This document shows positions 11,886 to 22,775 of a stretch of DNA of 64,000 bases, piece by piece (positions within the stretch are counted from its first letter, which is position 1; every line of letters begins with the position of its first letter). A model generated the notes under the pieces. The model was not told where the DNA came from. It saw nothing but the letters and a program-made list of their open reading frames with translations, and did no database searches. This DNA is from Bacteroidota bacterium (GTDB taxonomy: Bacteria; Bacteroidota; Bacteroidia; Bacteroidales; DTGW01): the NCBI GenBank assembly GCA_029572965.1, contig JAKPQD010000183.1, positions 1 to 64,000 of the forward strand, written 5' to 3'. Position numbers and translations under genes: made by a program.

Positions 11886-12596
11886 TTACTTTCTTTTTCT
11901 TTTACTTTCTCCTGATTGACTTTTTATAGCCTTAGGAGCTTTGCTTTGAATGTTGGGGGACAAATCACGTTTCCCATAAACTTCCCCATTGCATATCCAA
12001 ACTTTGATCCCCAAACAGCCTACTTTAGTATGAGCTTCGGCTAATGCATAGTCTATATCAGCACGAAAAGTATGCAAAGGGATTCGACCTTCTTTGATCA
12101 TTTCGGTACGAGCCATTTCTGCCCCTCCTAAACGCCCGGCTATCATCACTTTTATACCTTCAGCCCCCATACGCATAGTAGAAGCTATTGCCATTTTGAT
12201 GGCTCTACGATATGATACACGGCCTTCAACCTGACGTGCAATATTATAAGCTACAATATTTGCATCTAACTCAGGGCGTTTTACTTCGAAGATGTTAATC
12301 TGAACCTCTTTGTTGGTAATTTTTTTCAACTCTTCTTTCAGTTTATCAACTTCCTGTCCGCCTTTCCCAATAATAATACCAGGACGAGCAGTATTAACAG
12401 TAATTGTGATAAGCTTTAAAGTACGTTCTATGATAATCTTAGAAATACTTGCTTTGGCTAATCGGGTATTTAAATATTTTCTAATTTCAGCATCTTCAAC
12501 AAGTTTAGCTGAATAATTCTTTCCACCGTACCAATTAGAATCCCATCCTTTGATGATTCCTAACCTATTTGATATTGGATTTACTTTCTGTCCCAT
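11886..12596 (-). CDS. rpsC: 30S ribosomal protein S3
   Basis: S3 lines the mRNA entry channel and has helicase-assisting activity. The 236-residue product has a type-II KH domain with [19 protein letters not shown] and a C-terminal S3 domain with [20 protein letters not shown]. The basic C-terminal tail ends GESKRKRK. Confidence 0.97.
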   Translation of the reverse strand: MGQKVNPISNRLGIIKGWDSNWYGGKNYSAKLVEDAEIRKYLNTRLAKASISKIIIERTLKLITITVNTARPGIIIGKGGQEVDKLKEELKKITNKEVQINIFEVKRPELDANIVAYNIARQVEGRVSYRRAIKMAIASTMRMGAEGIKVMIAGRLGGAEMARTEMIKEGRIPLHTFRADIDYALAEAHTKVGCLGIKVWICNGEVYGKRDLSPNIQSKAPKAIKSQSGESKRKRK

Positions 12597-12600
12597 TTAC

Positions 12601-13014
12601 TTATTTTGTTTGACTTGCAACATTAGCCGATTCTAAAACTAAAGTAACATGATTAGATCTTTTTCTAACTCTGTATCCCCTTCCCTGAGGAGCAGGGCGT
12701 AATCTCTTAAGCATACGTCCACCATCAACAAAAGCTGTTTTAACAAGCAAATTTGCATCTTCAAGGCGTACCCCTTCATTTTTAGCTTGCCAATTAGCAA
12801 TGGCTGATAATAAAAGCTTTTCTACTTTCTTTGAAGCTTCTTTTGGTGAATATTTAAGTATATGTAATGCTTTATTCACTTCAACCCCCCTGATAAGATC
12901 TACAACTAACCTCATTTTGCGAGGTGAACTTGGACAATTATTTAATACTGCAATAGCCTTATTCCTTTTAGCTTCTTTTAAGCTTTCGGCCATCTTACGT
13001 TTACGAGTTCCCAT
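12601..13014 (-). CDS. rplV: 50S ribosomal protein L22
   Basis: L22 lines the exit tunnel; its beta-hairpin loop forms part of the macrolide-sensitive constriction. The 137-residue protein has [18 protein letters not shown] and the hairpin region [20 protein letters not shown]. No loop deletion or duplication of the macrolide-resistance kind is evident by eye. The N-terminal extension before the core may be a few residues shorter if a downstream Met is used. Confidence 0.96.
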   Translation of the reverse strand: MGTRKRKMAESLKEAKRNKAIAVLNNCPSSPRKMRLVVDLIRGVEVNKALHILKYSPKEASKKVEKLLLSAIANWQAKNEGVRLEDANLLVKTAFVDGGRMLKRLRPAPQGRGYRVRKRSNHVTLVLESANVASQTK

Positions 13015-13043
13015 TTGAAAGTATCGATTTACAAATGTTTAAA

Positions 13044-13313
13044 TTATTCTTTTCTGTTACCACTGTGACCACGGAAGGTACGTGTTGGGGCAAATTCGCC
13101 TAATTTATGTCCAACCATGTTTTCAGTTATATACACCGGGATAAATTTATTCCCATTGTGTACAGCAATAGTATGCCCTACAAAGTCTGGTGATATTACT
13201 GAAGCTCGGGCCCATGTTTTAACAACACTCTTTTTATTTTCATTATTCAAAGCAAGAACTTTTTGTTCGAGTTTGAAATTAATGTATGGTCCTTTTTTTA
13301 ATGAACGACTCAT
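13044..13313 (-). CDS. rpsS: 30S ribosomal protein S19
   Basis: S19 is in the 30S head and contacts S13 and the A-site finger. The 89-residue protein starts [18 protein letters not shown] and has HNGKKF-like [18 protein letters not shown] and [14 protein letters not shown] motifs. Confidence 0.97.
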   Translation of the reverse strand: MSRSLKKGPYINFKLEQKVLALNNENKKSVVKTWARASVISPDFVGHTIAVHNGNKFIPVYITENMVGHKLGEFAPTRTFRGHSGNRKE

Positions 13314-13336
13314 ATTTCTGTATATGTATTTTTATA

Positions 13337-14158
13337 CTACTTTCTTCTTTCAATAATATACTTATTGGAATCTTTGTTTTTCCAACGAGTCTTATATCCT
13401 TTAGCTGGTAAGCCTTTTCTTGAACGTGGATGTCCTCCGGAAGCCCTTCCTTCTCCACCACCCATTGGGTGATCAACAGGGTTCATAACAACACCACGGT
13501 TTCTTGGACGACGCCCTAACCAGCGCTTACGACCTGCTTTTCCTAATTTTTGATTTGAATGGTCAGAATTAGAAACTGCTCCAATAGTAGCTTTACAAGT
13601 AACAAGTACCATGCGGGTCTCACCTGATGGCAATTTTATTATTGCAAATTTACCATCTCTTGAAGTAAGCTGTGCGTAGGAACCAGCGCTTCTTGCCATG
13701 GCACCACCTTGTCCTGGCCTAAGTTCAATGTTATGAATAATTGTACCCAGTGGAATATCACTTAATGGAAGTGCATTTCCTAATTCTGGCTCAACACCAG
13801 CTCCACTTATAACTTTCTGTCCTTCTTTAAGCCCTTCAGGAGCAAGAATATATCTTTTTTCCCCATCTGCGTAAACTAACAATGCAATACGCGCAGTACG
13901 GTTAGGATCATACTCTATGCCTTTTACAGTGGCAACAATACCATCTTTATTACGGGCGAAGTCGATGATACGATACATCTTTTTGTTTCCTCCGCCAATA
14001 TAGCGCATGGTCATTTTCCCGGTATTGTTTCGACCACCGCTGCTCTTCACACTAGTCAACAAAGATTTTTCAGGAGTTGATTTTGTAATCTCCGTAAAAT
14101 CTACAAGAATTTTTCCTCTTTGACCAGGTGTAACCGGTTTAAACTTTTTTAATCCCAT
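13337..14158 (-). CDS. rplB: 50S ribosomal protein L2
   Basis: L2 is required for subunit association and peptidyl transferase activity. The 273-residue product has the OB-fold and SH3-like domains. The C-terminal signature [20 protein letters not shown] contains the functionally important His. Its length is normal for the family. Confidence 0.98.
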   Translation of the reverse strand: MGLKKFKPVTPGQRGKILVDFTEITKSTPEKSLLTSVKSSGGRNNTGKMTMRYIGGGNKKMYRIIDFARNKDGIVATVKGIEYDPNRTARIALLVYADGEKRYILAPEGLKEGQKVISGAGVEPELGNALPLSDIPLGTIIHNIELRPGQGGAMARSAGSYAQLTSRDGKFAIIKLPSGETRMVLVTCKATIGAVSNSDHSNQKLGKAGRKRWLGRRPRNRGVVMNPVDHPMGGGEGRASGGHPRSRKGLPAKGYKTRWKNKDSNKYIIERRK

Positions 14159-14171
14159 TGTCTATTTTAAA

Positions 14172-14462
14172 CTATATATTGCTAAAGAAATCTATTTTGT
14201 CATTATTAGCTACAGTAATAATAGCTTTTTTGTATGAGGAACTCCTTCCCTGGATAAAACCGGTTTTGGTGTACCTCGATTTATTTTTGCCACCTACTAT
14301 TAAAGTATTGACAGATTCAACTGAAACACCATACATATCTTCAACTGCTTTTTTAATTTGCAGCTTGTTGGCATTTTTTTTAACCTTAAAGGCGTACATA
14401 TTTTGTTTCTCGCCTATTTTGGTCATTTTTTCAGTTACTATGGGCTTAATTAAAATATCCAT
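14172..14462 (-). CDS. rplW: 50S ribosomal protein L23
   Basis: L23 is at the tunnel exit and is the main trigger-factor dock. The 96-residue product starts MDILIKPIVTEKMTKIGEK and carries NKLQIKKAVEDMYGVSVESV, both typical L23 motifs. Confidence 0.96.
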   Translation of the reverse strand: MDILIKPIVTEKMTKIGEKQNMYAFKVKKNANKLQIKKAVEDMYGVSVESVNTLIVGGKNKSRYTKTGFIQGRSSSYKKAIITVANNDKIDFFSNI

Positions 14463-14474
14463 CTTTTTTCTTTG

Positions 14475-15098
14475 TTATGCATTTGTTTGCAACGCACCAA
14501 TTGTTTTCTCACTTAATACCAAAATTCCAGCATTGACAATATCGTAAGTGTTTAATTCAGAAACAGTTACAACCTTTGCATCCTGTAAATTTCGGGACGA
14601 CAAATATACATTTTTATTTGGTTCGCTAAGCACAAGAAGCATTTTTTTATTGTCAATTTTTAAATTACTTCTCATTTTTATGAAATCTTTTGTTTTGGGA
14701 ACATCAAATGAAAAGTCTTCCAAAACAACTAAACTATTTTCTTTTGCTTTGTAAGATAAAGCAGAAAAGCGAGCCAAATCTTTTACTTTTTTGTTCAGTT
14801 TGAAGCCATAAGTACGAGGACGAGGCCCGAATACTCTACCTCCACCTACAAAAACCGGAGATTTAATGCTACCTGCACGTGCACCTCCTGTACCTTTTTG
14901 TTTTTTGATCTTTTTTGTACTATAGGCAACTTCAGCTCTTTCTTTAGCTTTATGTGTTCCTTGACGTTGATTTGCAAGGTATTGTTTCACATCAAGATAA
15001 ATGGCATGGTCATTTGGCTCTATAGCAAAAATCTCGTCTTTGAGCTCAACGCTACGACCAGTGTCAGCACCTGATATATTAACTACTGAAATTTTCAT
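14475..15098 (-). CDS. rplD: 50S ribosomal protein L4
   Basis: L4 reaches into the exit tunnel. In many bacteria it also controls the S10 operon by attenuation. The 207-residue protein has the tunnel loop region [20 protein letters not shown] and [20 protein letters not shown]. No S10-leader-type attenuator could be recognised upstream, since rpsJ is preceded directly by fusA. Confidence 0.97.
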   Translation of the reverse strand: MKISVVNISGADTGRSVELKDEIFAIEPNDHAIYLDVKQYLANQRQGTHKAKERAEVAYSTKKIKKQKGTGGARAGSIKSPVFVGGGRVFGPRPRTYGFKLNKKVKDLARFSALSYKAKENSLVVLEDFSFDVPKTKDFIKMRSNLKIDNKKMLLVLSEPNKNVYLSSRNLQDAKVVTVSELNTYDIVNAGILVLSEKTIGALQTNA

Positions 15099-15126
15099 TC
15101 TCTTAAATTTTTATCTAGAGTAAATT

Positions 15127-15741
15127 TTACTTTTCAATGATGACGTAACCACCCTTTGCACCCGGAATAGAGCCTTTTATTAAAAGAAGGTTATTTTCAG
15201 GAATTATTTTAACAATTTGAAGGTTAAGCGCTTTAACATTAACATTTCCAGTATGTCCTGCCATACGTTTACCTCTCCAAACCCGGGACGGGAAAGATGA
15301 TGCTCCCATAGAACCAGGGGCCCTTAACCGGTTATGTTGACCATGAGTTTGTCCTCCAACCCCGCTGAAACCATGACGTTTAACAACCCCTTGAAAACCT
15401 TTGCCTTTTGATTGTCCTTTAATATCAACAAAATCGTTAACTTGAAACAAATCAGTGCTAATTACATCTCCCAATTTTGCATCTTCAAATCCTTCAAATT
15501 CAACAACCTTACGTTTTGGGGCAGTATTTGCTTTTTTGAAATGATTTAAAAGTGCTTTTGTAGTATGCTTTTCTTTTTTGTCATCATAAGCTAACTGAAC
15601 AGCCTGGTAGCCATCTTTTTCTACAGTCTTCACTTGTGTTATAACACAAGGACCAGCTTCGACAACTGTTACAGGGATTTGTTTTCCTTCTTCTGAGATA
15701 AAAGAAGTCATCCCTACCTTTTTACCAATTAATCCTGGCAT
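15127..15741 (-). CDS. rplC: 50S ribosomal protein L3
   Basis: L3 sits near the peptidyl transferase centre and nucleates 50S assembly. The 204-residue protein starts [19 protein letters not shown] and contains the central finger region [20 protein letters not shown] and [20 protein letters not shown]. The GGQT segment carries the glutamine that PrmB methylates in other bacteria. Confidence 0.97.
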   Translation of the reverse strand: MPGLIGKKVGMTSFISEEGKQIPVTVVEAGPCVITQVKTVEKDGYQAVQLAYDDKKEKHTTKALLNHFKKANTAPKRKVVEFEGFEDAKLGDVISTDLFQVNDFVDIKGQSKGKGFQGVVKRHGFSGVGGQTHGQHNRLRAPGSMGASSFPSRVWRGKRMAGHTGNVNVKALNLQIVKIIPENNLLLIKGSIPGAKGGYVIIEK

Positions 15742-15760
15742 TGCCGTACAAATTTTATAG

Positions 15761-16066
15761 TTATACTTTTATTTCAACTTCAACTCCACTAGGCAGCTCT
15801 AACTTCATCAACGCATCGATAGTTTTTGGAGTAGAACTATAAATATCGAGCAGACGTTTGTATGAACTGAGTTCAAACTGTTCGCGTGATTTTTTGTTGA
15901 CGAATGTTGAACGGTTTACAGTAAAAATTCTTTTGTGCGTAGGTAATGGAATTGGGCCACTGACAACTGCACCCGTAGCTTTTACTGTTTTTACAATCTT
16001 ATCGGCAGATTTATCTACCAGATTGTAATCGTAAGATTTTAATTTAATTCTAATCTTCTGGCTCAT
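15761..16066 (-). CDS. rpsJ: 30S ribosomal protein S10
   Basis: S10 is a 30S-head protein that also acts as the NusE partner of NusB in transcription antitermination. The 101-residue protein starts [20 protein letters not shown] and has [20 protein letters not shown]. It directly follows fusA (12 nt), with no tuf gene between them. Confidence 0.97.
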   Translation of the reverse strand: MSQKIRIKLKSYDYNLVDKSADKIVKTVKATGAVVSGPIPLPTHKRIFTVNRSTFVNKKSREQFELSSYKRLLDIYSSTPKTIDALMKLELPSGVEVEIKV

Positions 16067-16078
16067 TAGTAATATATT

Positions 16079-18187
16079 TTAATTTGCTGCAGATTTACCT
16101 TTTACTTTTTCTAGTATCTCTTTCGCCATATTTTGCGATACTTGTTCGTAATGTGAGAACTCCATGCTACTGGTTGCACGCCCTGAACTTAAGGTCCGCA
16201 ATACTGTTACGTATCCGAATTGCTCAGCAAGAGGTACTTTAGCTTTGATAACGCGGCCCCCTGCTTTCATTTCCATACCTTCAACATTGCCACGGCGTTT
16301 GTTTAAGTCGCCAATAACATCACCCATGTATTCTTCAGGTGTAACAACCTCAAGTTTCATGATAGGTTCAAGTAAGATAGGATTTGCTTTAGAGCAGGCT
16401 TCTTTGAATGCCATTTTTGCACAAATTTCAAAAGAAAGAGCATCAGAGTCTACTGGGTGATATGAACCATCGAGCAAAGTTACTTTTAAGCTATCCATTG
16501 TATATCCGGCTAACACGCCATTACGCATAGCTTCTTTGAAACCTTTTTCAACAGATGGGATATATTCTTTAGGGATGTTGCCACCTTTAACTTCATTAAT
16601 AAATTGGAGGCCAACAACTCCTGGATCTGCAGGTTCAACTTTAACAATTATATCAGCAAACTTACCACGTCCACCACTTTGTTTTTTGAATACTTCGCGG
16701 TGTTGAACACTTCCATTGATAGCTTCTTTATAAGCAACTTGTGGAGCGCCTTGGTTGCATTCTATTTTAAATTCGCGTTTTAAACGGTCGATGATAATCT
16801 CAAGATGTAGTTCACCCATTCCACTGATAACAGTTTGCCCAGAGTCTTCGTCAGTATTTACACGGAAGGTTGGATCTTCTTCGGCCAATTTTGCAAGAGC
16901 CATGCCCATCTTATCAAGGTCATTTTGAGTTTTTGGCTCAACAGCAATACCGATAACTGGTTCGGGGAAAGTCATTGATTCAAGAGCAATAGGAGCTTTT
17001 TCGTCACAAAGCGTATCTCCGGTACGGATTTCTTTAAAACCAACAACCGCACAAATATCTCCTGCTTCAATTATATCGCGTGGATTTTGTTTGTTTACGT
17101 GCATTTGAAAAAGCCGAGAGATACGTTCTTTTTTTCCTGTCCTGCTGTTCAAAACATAGGAACCTGCAGTAATTGTACCAGAATATACACGAACATAGCA
17201 AAGACGACCAACAAAAGGATCGGTAGCAATCTTAAAGGCCAAAGCAGAAAGAGGTTCTTTCTCATCGGGTGTACGTACAACTATTTCGTCAGTTTCAGGA
17301 TTTTTTCCTTCAATATTAGGCACATCAAGAGGACTAGGAAGATATGCAGCAACTGCATCAAGTAATTGCTGAACACCTTTATTTTTAAATGAAGCCCCAC
17401 ACATAATAGGGGTAATCTTCATTGCAATAGTAGCTTTACGAGCAACACCTTTTAATTCTTCTACTGTAAGAGCATCTTTATTTTCAAAGAATTTTTCGAG
17501 CAGTGCATCATCCATTTCGCAGATAGCTTCGAGAAGCTTATCACGATATTCTTCAACTGTTTCTTTTAGATCAGCCGGGACATCAACAATATTGAATTTT
17601 TCACCTTTAGGGTCAGCTGGGTCATAGATGTGTGCTTTATTTTCAAAAAGGTCAACAACACCAATAAATTTATCTTCAGCCCCAATAGGAATTTGAAAAG
17701 GCACAGCATTTGCTCCGAGACGATCTTTTACTTGCTGAACCACTTCAAAAAAATCGGCACCCGTACGGTCCATTTTATTGACAAAACCGATACGGGGTAC
17801 ATTGTATTTATTAGCTTGGCGCCAAACAGTTTCAGATTGAGGTTCAACTCCTCCTACTGCACAAAAAAGAGCAACAGCTCCGTCGAGAACACGCAATGAA
17901 CGCTCTACTTCAACAGTAAAGTCAACGTGACCCGGAGTGTCTATAATATTTATTTTATATTCCTGGTTATTGTACTTCCAAAAACAAGTTGTAGCTGCTG
18001 AGGTAATAGTAATACCTCTTTCTTGCTCCTGCACCATCCAGTCCATTGTAGCAGCTCCATCATGAACCTCGCCAATTTTATAATTAACACCGGTATAATA
18101 CAAAATTCGTTCTGTTGTTGTAGTTTTACCAGCATCAATGTGAGCCATGATGCCTATGTTTCTGGTATATGAAAGGTCTCTTGCCAT
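16079..18187 (-). CDS. fusA: Elongation factor G
   Basis: EF-G is the translocase GTPase of elongation. The 702-residue protein shows the G1 loop [20 protein letters not shown]3 [17 protein letters not shown]4 [11 protein letters not shown], domain II ([17 protein letters not shown]), domain IV ([13 protein letters not shown]) and domain V ([20 protein letters not shown]). Domain order and length are those of the canonical ribosomal-operon copy, not of a TetM-type or mitochondrial-type paralogue. It lies between rpsG (47 nt) and rpsJ. Confidence 0.98.
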   Translation of the reverse strand: MARDLSYTRNIGIMAHIDAGKTTTTERILYYTGVNYKIGEVHDGAATMDWMVQEQERGITITSAATTCFWKYNNQEYKINIIDTPGHVDFTVEVERSLRVLDGAVALFCAVGGVEPQSETVWRQANKYNVPRIGFVNKMDRTGADFFEVVQQVKDRLGANAVPFQIPIGAEDKFIGVVDLFENKAHIYDPADPKGEKFNIVDVPADLKETVEEYRDKLLEAICEMDDALLEKFFENKDALTVEELKGVARKATIAMKITPIMCGASFKNKGVQQLLDAVAAYLPSPLDVPNIEGKNPETDEIVVRTPDEKEPLSALAFKIATDPFVGRLCYVRVYSGTITAGSYVLNSRTGKKERISRLFQMHVNKQNPRDIIEAGDICAVVGFKEIRTGDTLCDEKAPIALESMTFPEPVIGIAVEPKTQNDLDKMGMALAKLAEEDPTFRVNTDEDSGQTVISGMGELHLEIIIDRLKREFKIECNQGAPQVAYKEAINGSVQHREVFKKQSGGRGKFADIIVKVEPADPGVVGLQFINEVKGGNIPKEYIPSVEKGFKEAMRNGVLAGYTMDSLKVTLLDGSYHPVDSDALSFEICAKMAFKEACSKANPILLEPIMKLEVVTPEEYMGDVIGDLNKRRGNVEGMEMKAGGRVIKAKVPLAEQFGYVTVLRTLSSGRATSSMEFSHYEQVSQNMAKEILEKVKGKSAAN

Positions 18188-18234
18188 TAAAAAATTTTTA
18201 CATAAAAATTTACACTAACTCTACACTATACATT

Positions 18235-18711
18235 TTAAAACCTGAAGAATGCAAAAGCTTTATTAGCTTCAGCCATTTTGTGCATATCTTCTTTCTTTTT
18301 GAATGCACCACCTTCATTATTGTAACCTGCAAGAATTTCTGCAGAAAGTTTTTCGGCCATTGATTTGCCACTTCTTTTGCGAGCGAACAAAATCATATGT
18401 TTAATAGCTAAAGCTATCTTTCTGTCAGGTCTGACTTCTTGTGGTACTTGAAAAGTAGCCCCCCCAATACGGCGACTTTTGACTTCTACCTGTGGGGTAA
18501 TATTTTCCAATGCTTTTCTCCAGATTTCGAGTGGAGATTTTTCTGCATCTTTATTTTTTTCAGCTACGGCATCAATAGCTTGATAAAATACTTTATAAGC
18601 TATATTTTTCTTACCGTCACTCATTAAACTGTTAACAAACCTGGTAACCAGTGTGTCGCCAAATTTTGGGTCAGGCAACAAAATTCTTTTTTTTGGTTTT
18701 GCTTTTCTCAT
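18235..18711 (-). CDS. rpsG: 30S ribosomal protein S7
   Basis: S7 starts assembly of the 3' domain of 16S rRNA and lies at the E site. The 158-residue product has [19 protein letters not shown], the core motif [20 protein letters not shown] and [18 protein letters not shown]. It is the second gene of the cluster. Confidence 0.97.
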   Translation of the reverse strand: MRKAKPKKRILLPDPKFGDTLVTRFVNSLMSDGKKNIAYKVFYQAIDAVAEKNKDAEKSPLEIWRKALENITPQVEVKSRRIGGATFQVPQEVRPDRKIALAIKHMILFARKRSGKSMAEKLSAEILAGYNNEGGAFKKKEDMHKMAEANKAFAFFRF

Positions 18712-18741
18712 CGGTCAGCAAAAATTATCTGTTAATTATTA

Positions 18742-19146
18742 TTATTTCTTTTTAGCAGGAGCTGCAGCAGCACCTGGTTTTGGACGTTTAGCACCATAAA
18801 GCGAACGACTTCTTTTGCGACCTTCAACACCGCTTGCGTCAAGTGTCCCACGAACCAGGTGGTAGCGAACACCAGGGAGGTCTTTAACACGACCACCACG
18901 AACAAGTACTATTGAGTGTTCTTGCAAATTGTGTCCTTCGCCAGGAATATATGCAGTAACTTCAATTCCGTGTGTTAACCTCACACGGGCAACTTTACGC
19001 ATTGCTGAGTTAGGTTTTTTAGGAGTTGTAGTATAAACACGTGTACAAACTCCACGTTTTTGTGGGCAACTACTTAGTGCAGCAGCCTTGCTCTTGTCCT
19101 CAAGTTTCTTTCTTCCTTTTCGAACTAACTGTTGTATTGTTGGCAT
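18742..19146 (-). CDS. rpsL: 30S ribosomal protein S12
   Basis: S12 controls decoding accuracy at the A site. The 134-residue product has [37 protein letters not shown] and [17 protein letters not shown]. The lysines at the positions where streptomycin-resistance changes usually occur are wild type. A short Ala/Pro/Lys tail ([11 protein letters not shown]) extends beyond the E. coli protein. It is the first gene of the cluster, about 37 nt from the predicted transcription start. Confidence 0.97.
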   Translation of the reverse strand: MPTIQQLVRKGRKKLEDKSKAAALSSCPQKRGVCTRVYTTTPKKPNSAMRKVARVRLTHGIEVTAYIPGEGHNLQEHSIVLVRGGRVKDLPGVRYHLVRGTLDASGVEGRKRSRSLYGAKRPKPGAAAAPAKKK

Positions 19147-19188
19147 ACAATCAAGTATTTACAAATAAATTGTTAATAAAATGGGTTG

Positions 19189-19218
19189 CAAAGGTAGATT
19201 TTTTTTTCTAATATCAAA
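19189..19218 (-). promoter_or_regulatory. Bacteroidota-type promoter of the ribosomal cluster
   Basis: On the minus strand a TTTG element (19218-19215) is followed by an 18-nt spacer and TACCTTTG (19196-19189). This matches the Bacteroidota primary-sigma consensus TTTG / TAnnTTTG. The predicted transcription start is near 19183, giving a leader of about 37 nt before rpsL. No other equally good promoter was noticed inside the cluster. Confidence 0.75.
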
Positions 19219-19429
19219 TATCTACCACTATATATTTTTTATTTTTTTCTAAATTTCTTTTTTAGCATTAGTATAAAGATGTTTTTTGTATCATACAAAA
19301 ATCAGATTGTCAACTTTTTGTATAGCTGAGAAGCTTAATTTCTGCTCAGACAAAACAAGGTTATTTTTCTGCTGAAAAAGGCAGCAAATTTAAAACTCTT
19401 TCCTTGAATGAGAAAAAAAAAGAAGGATT

Positions 19430-20242
19430 TTATTCAATATCATTAATTAATTCGCGAAAAATGGCAGTCATCTTAGGTTCAGCGGTTTCTGAAGCTTTAA
19501 TGATTTCGTCGAGGCTCACTTCTTTGATTTTTCCGGGAACTCCCAGATCGGTAATAATAGAAATTGCAAAGCAAGTGATATTCATCTGACGAGCGGTTAT
19601 CACCTCAGGTACAGTGGACATCCCAACTGCATCGCCTCCGATAACACGCAAAAAATGATATTCTTTGGGAGTTTCGAGAGAAGGGCCCGTAACTGCAACA
19701 TAACAACCTTTGTGAATTTTGAGGTTCAATGTTTTGGCAATATTTATGGCTTTATTTATTAGTTGTAAGTCATAAGGGCAACTCATATCAGGGAAACGTG
19801 GGCCAAACTCTTCATAATGTTTGCCTATAAGGGGATTGGGAATAAGGTTGATGTGATCATCAATAATCATAAGGTCGCCAACTTCAAAAGAAGGGTTAAG
19901 GCCGCCACAGGCATTGGATAAGAAAAGAAACTCGATACCTAAAGCTTTTAAAACCCTTATTGGAAAAGCTATTTGTTGGGTCGAATACCCTTCGTAATAG
20001 TGGAAACGGCCTTGCATAGCAACAACCTGATGCTTGCCAAGCGTCCCAAAAATGAGTCTACCAGGATGGCTTTCAACAGTAGAAACAGGAAAATTGGGGA
20101 TATCTTTATAAGATATAACAACATCCTGTTTGATTTCATTGGCAAGGCCAGATAAACCAGTGCCAAGGATAATGCCAATTTTGGGCTTACTTTTTGTTTT
20201 TTGACAAATGAAGGAGACTGTCTGGTTTATTGTTTCTAACAT
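19430..20242 (-). CDS. Purine nucleoside phosphorylase (trimeric PNP family)
   Basis: This family splits inosine and guanosine with phosphate into the free base and ribose-1-phosphate, in purine salvage. The 270-residue protein has the N-terminal GIILGTGLSGLANEI (phosphate loop), VESHPGRLIFGTLG, the hallmark VVAMQGRFHYYEGYS, the purine-pocket region GPSLETPKEYHFLR and GGDAVGMSTVPEVITARQM. Length and motifs fit the high-molecular-mass-independent (PunA/DeoD2) class; MTA phosphorylase is a less likely alternative. Its first 56 nt overlap the end of lpxK, and both N- and C-termini look authentic, so the overlap is probably real. Confidence 0.93.
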   Translation of the reverse strand: MLETINQTVSFICQKTKSKPKIGIILGTGLSGLANEIKQDVVISYKDIPNFPVSTVESHPGRLIFGTLGKHQVVAMQGRFHYYEGYSTQQIAFPIRVLKALGIEFLFLSNACGGLNPSFEVGDLMIIDDHINLIPNPLIGKHYEEFGPRFPDMSCPYDLQLINKAINIAKTLNLKIHKGCYVAVTGPSLETPKEYHFLRVIGGDAVGMSTVPEVITARQMNITCFAISIITDLGVPGKIKEVSLDEIIKASETAEPKMTAIFRELINDIE

Positions 20243-21308
20243 ACGAAATCATTTCCTGGTTAAACATTTTTTCGGCTCCATGTAGGAATTCTACCCCAAT
20301 AGGATAATAATACATAGCACTTTTCACTTCATCTTCAAGATTTTCAAAAGTAGTAAAACGCACAGCATCCTTTTCGGTAGTAATGATAACCTTTTTAGGG
20401 TGGTCGATATTGCAGTAAATTTCAATTAAATTGTGAATGTCGGTTGCTTTGAACATATAATGGTCGGGGTAGGCCAAAACCTTTATAATATTAAATTTTT
20501 TTTCTAAGAATTCTATATAAGAAGTATTTGTGGCAACAGCAGTCACCACAACAGCTGCAAATTTGTCTTTTTCAAAGCTGTCAATTGTGAAAGCAGGTTT
20601 CAGAGCAGGGAAAACAGGTTTAGGCTCTTTGTAAACCATTTTTGTAAACAATACAGTTTGATAAGCATACAATTTTAGGCGCTTTTCAATGAGCCGTTGA
20701 TCGATAGGCTTAATTGTATCCGGGCATTTAGTAACAATAATATAATCAGCTCGATCACGATCGCCTGCAAACTCGCGAAGCCGCCCCAATGGGATGATTT
20801 GGTCTTCATAAATAGGCCTGTTATAATCTACTAACAGTATATTAATGCCAGGTTTAACGTAGCGGTGTTGGTATGCATCGTCAAGAATAACAACTTTAAG
20901 CAGAGGGTTAAGCTGTTGTAGTTTTTCAATACCCCTTACACGAATAGCATCAACAGCAACAGTAATATTTTCAAACTTACGTTTGATTTGACAAGGTTCG
21001 TCTCCGGCCTCAACAGGGGTTGACTCAGGATTGACAAGACGAAAGCCTATAGTTTTTCTTTTGTAGCCCCTGCTCAATGTGGCAACCTCAAATTCAGCGC
21101 CGAGGAGCTCGACAAGATACTCGACATGGGGGGTTTTCCCAGTACCTCCAACAGTAATGTTGCCTACCGAAATAACCGGAATATCAAATTCGCGAGAACG
21201 TAAGATATTGAAATCGAAAAGCAAATTGCGGAACCATACAATTACTCCATATATTATAGCAATTGGGAAGGCAATAAACTTTGCAAAAAGATTTAATTTT
21301 TGAACCAT
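20187..21308 (-). CDS. lpxK: Tetraacyldisaccharide 4'-kinase (LpxK)
   Basis: LpxK phosphorylates the lipid A disaccharide at the 4' position on the inner face of the cytoplasmic membrane. The 373-residue protein begins with a hydrophobic membrane-associating stretch (FAKFIAFPIAIIYGVIVWF). It then has the characteristic P-loop ISVGNITVGGTGKTPHVEYL, the LSRGYKR segment and VVILDDAYQHRYV. The C-terminus (ISYVRNNKPDSLLH) is of normal type and overlaps the start of the phosphorylase gene by 56 nt, so the two are likely cotranscribed. A gram-negative envelope is implied. Confidence 0.95.
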   Translation of the reverse strand: MVQKLNLFAKFIAFPIAIIYGVIVWFRNLLFDFNILRSREFDIPVISVGNITVGGTGKTPHVEYLVELLGAEFEVATLSRGYKRKTIGFRLVNPESTPVEAGDEPCQIKRKFENITVAVDAIRVRGIEKLQQLNPLLKVVILDDAYQHRYVKPGINILLVDYNRPIYEDQIIPLGRLREFAGDRDRADYIIVTKCPDTIKPIDQRLIEKRLKLYAYQTVLFTKMVYKEPKPVFPALKPAFTIDSFEKDKFAAVVVTAVATNTSYIEFLEKKFNIIKVLAYPDHYMFKATDIHNLIEIYCNIDHPKKVIITTEKDAVRFTTFENLEDEVKSAMYYYPIGVEFLHGAEKMFNQEMISYVRNNKPDSLLHLSKNKK

Positions 21309-21621
21309 ATATAACTAAGGTAAATAATAAAGAGTTTTAAGTCCGAAAGGCAAAAATAAAGAAATGAAGGTAATAAAAAGAATCGTATTGCACTTTTTTG
21401 AAGATTTGCCTTAAAGTTAGTTTAATGAAACTTTAAAGATTAATTACACTCAAATTAAATATTAGAAGGTAATTCTTTGTCGAACTATTTTAATTAGTTG
21501 AAGTAAGTTACAGGTAAAGGACTTAAATTTTTTTTCTGCTAAAGATGAAGATTTAATAGCAAAAGAATGTCAAGAAATTTTAACTTTGTTTGAATAGAGA
21601 TAAACAAAATATTTAGATGTT
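21309..21621. other. Intergenic region between divergent lpxK and MCP-like gene
   Basis: This AT-rich 313-nt gap separates the divergent lpxK and the chemoreceptor-like gene. The only signals I see are a possible -7 element (TAACTTTG at 21581-21588) for the plus-strand gene and a TACCTTAG-like sequence close upstream of lpxK on the minus strand. No gene or RNA is recognisable. Confidence 0.5.
21581..21588 (+). promoter_or_regulatory. Possible -7 element for the MCP-like gene
   Basis: TAACTTTG matches TAnnTTTG and lies 33 nt before the ATG at 21622. No convincing TTTG element occurs at the expected upstream distance, so this is a weak call. Confidence 0.3.
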
Positions 21622-22744
21622 ATGAGCTTTGGAGAATATTTATTAAATGTATTGCCTTCATTTGTAGTTGGGGTTCCGGTAGCATATTTTTATATTACGA
21701 AGACTGTTTAAGGAGTCAGTATTTAAAAGGATCGGGATAATTTGGGTCATAAACCTGTTGTTAATAGTTGCTAACACAACGGCTGCGTGTGAGTTTAAAA
21801 GTCTTTACCCACAATATATATCAGTTCCAGTGGGAATAATACTTTCCATAATTTTATTTGTAAGGGCAGCAAAAATTTTGAAGCTGTTGCATAAAGCTAC
21901 AGAAGACCTTGCGTCTTTATCGAGGGGGAACTTAAATATAGAACTTGATCCTGATGCCCTCAACCTTAATGATGAAGTAGGAAAAATAAACCGTTCGATG
22001 GAACTGATGCAGGAAAACTTCCGAAACGTAATATATTCAGTAAAGTCGAGCAGCGAAACACTTGTAAATGAGGCAAAAAACTTAAATAAAGCATCGGCTA
22101 TACTGACTGAGGCTGCCAATGATCAGGCAGCTTCTATTGAAGAAATATCGGCCTCAATGGAAGAAATATCGGCCAATATCCAACACTCGGCCAATAATGC
22201 AAAAGAGACAGAAGTGCGTTCGAAAAAGGCCAGTGATACAGTAGAAAAAGTTGGTATAACTTCTCAAAAGAGCCAGAAGGCTGTTCAAAACATATCGCAG
22301 AAAATAAGTGTCATTAACGACATTGCTTTCCAGACCAACATACTTGCTTTGAATGCCGCTGTTGAAGCAGCCCGTGCAGGAGAACATGGTAAAGGCTTTG
22401 CTGTTGTGGCTGCTGAGGTGCGTAAGCTTGCTGAAAGAAGCAAGGCCGCGGCTGATGAGATTGTACAAATTGTGCAAACCACTGTTAATGAAACCGGGGC
22501 AGCCAATGCTCTCGTTGAAGAATTACTCCCCGAAATAAAAGATACGTCCAGACTTGTGCAGGAAATTACGGCAAGCAGTATTGAGCAATCAAGCGGAGCT
22601 GAACAGATAAATAATTCTATTCAGCAATTGAACAACCGCACCCAACAAAACATTGCTAATGTTGATACAATGAACAACAGCGCCCACAGGCTAAATGAAA
22701 GTGCTGAACAATTGGAGAAGGCAATTAAGTTTTTTAAGATTTAG
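21622..22744 (+). CDS. Methyl-accepting-chemotaxis-like membrane protein, N-terminus frameshifted
   Basis: The open frame from the TTG at 21758 encodes a membrane segment, a HAMP-like linker ([21 protein letters not shown]) and an MCP signalling coiled coil with the hairpin tip [20 protein letters not shown] and [14 protein letters not shown]. The true start is probably the ATG at 21622 ([14 protein letters not shown]), which is one base out of frame. Removing one T from the run at 21687-21691 joins the two frames and gives [15 protein letters not shown]. That aligns residue for residue with [15 protein letters not shown] of the paralogue at 49618. There is no periplasmic sensor domain, and no cheA or cheW is nearby. 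The signal sensed and the partner are unknown. Confidence 0.82.
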
Positions 22745-22775
22745 ATTAAAAAAGCTGTTCGTTTTTATTTGCTAT

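Noticed and set aside
22695-22775. Earlier ATG for the MNT antitoxin
   Set aside because: The added 27 residues lie inside the MCP-like gene and are not part of the nucleotidyltransferase fold; MKLDD at 22776 is a normal start.
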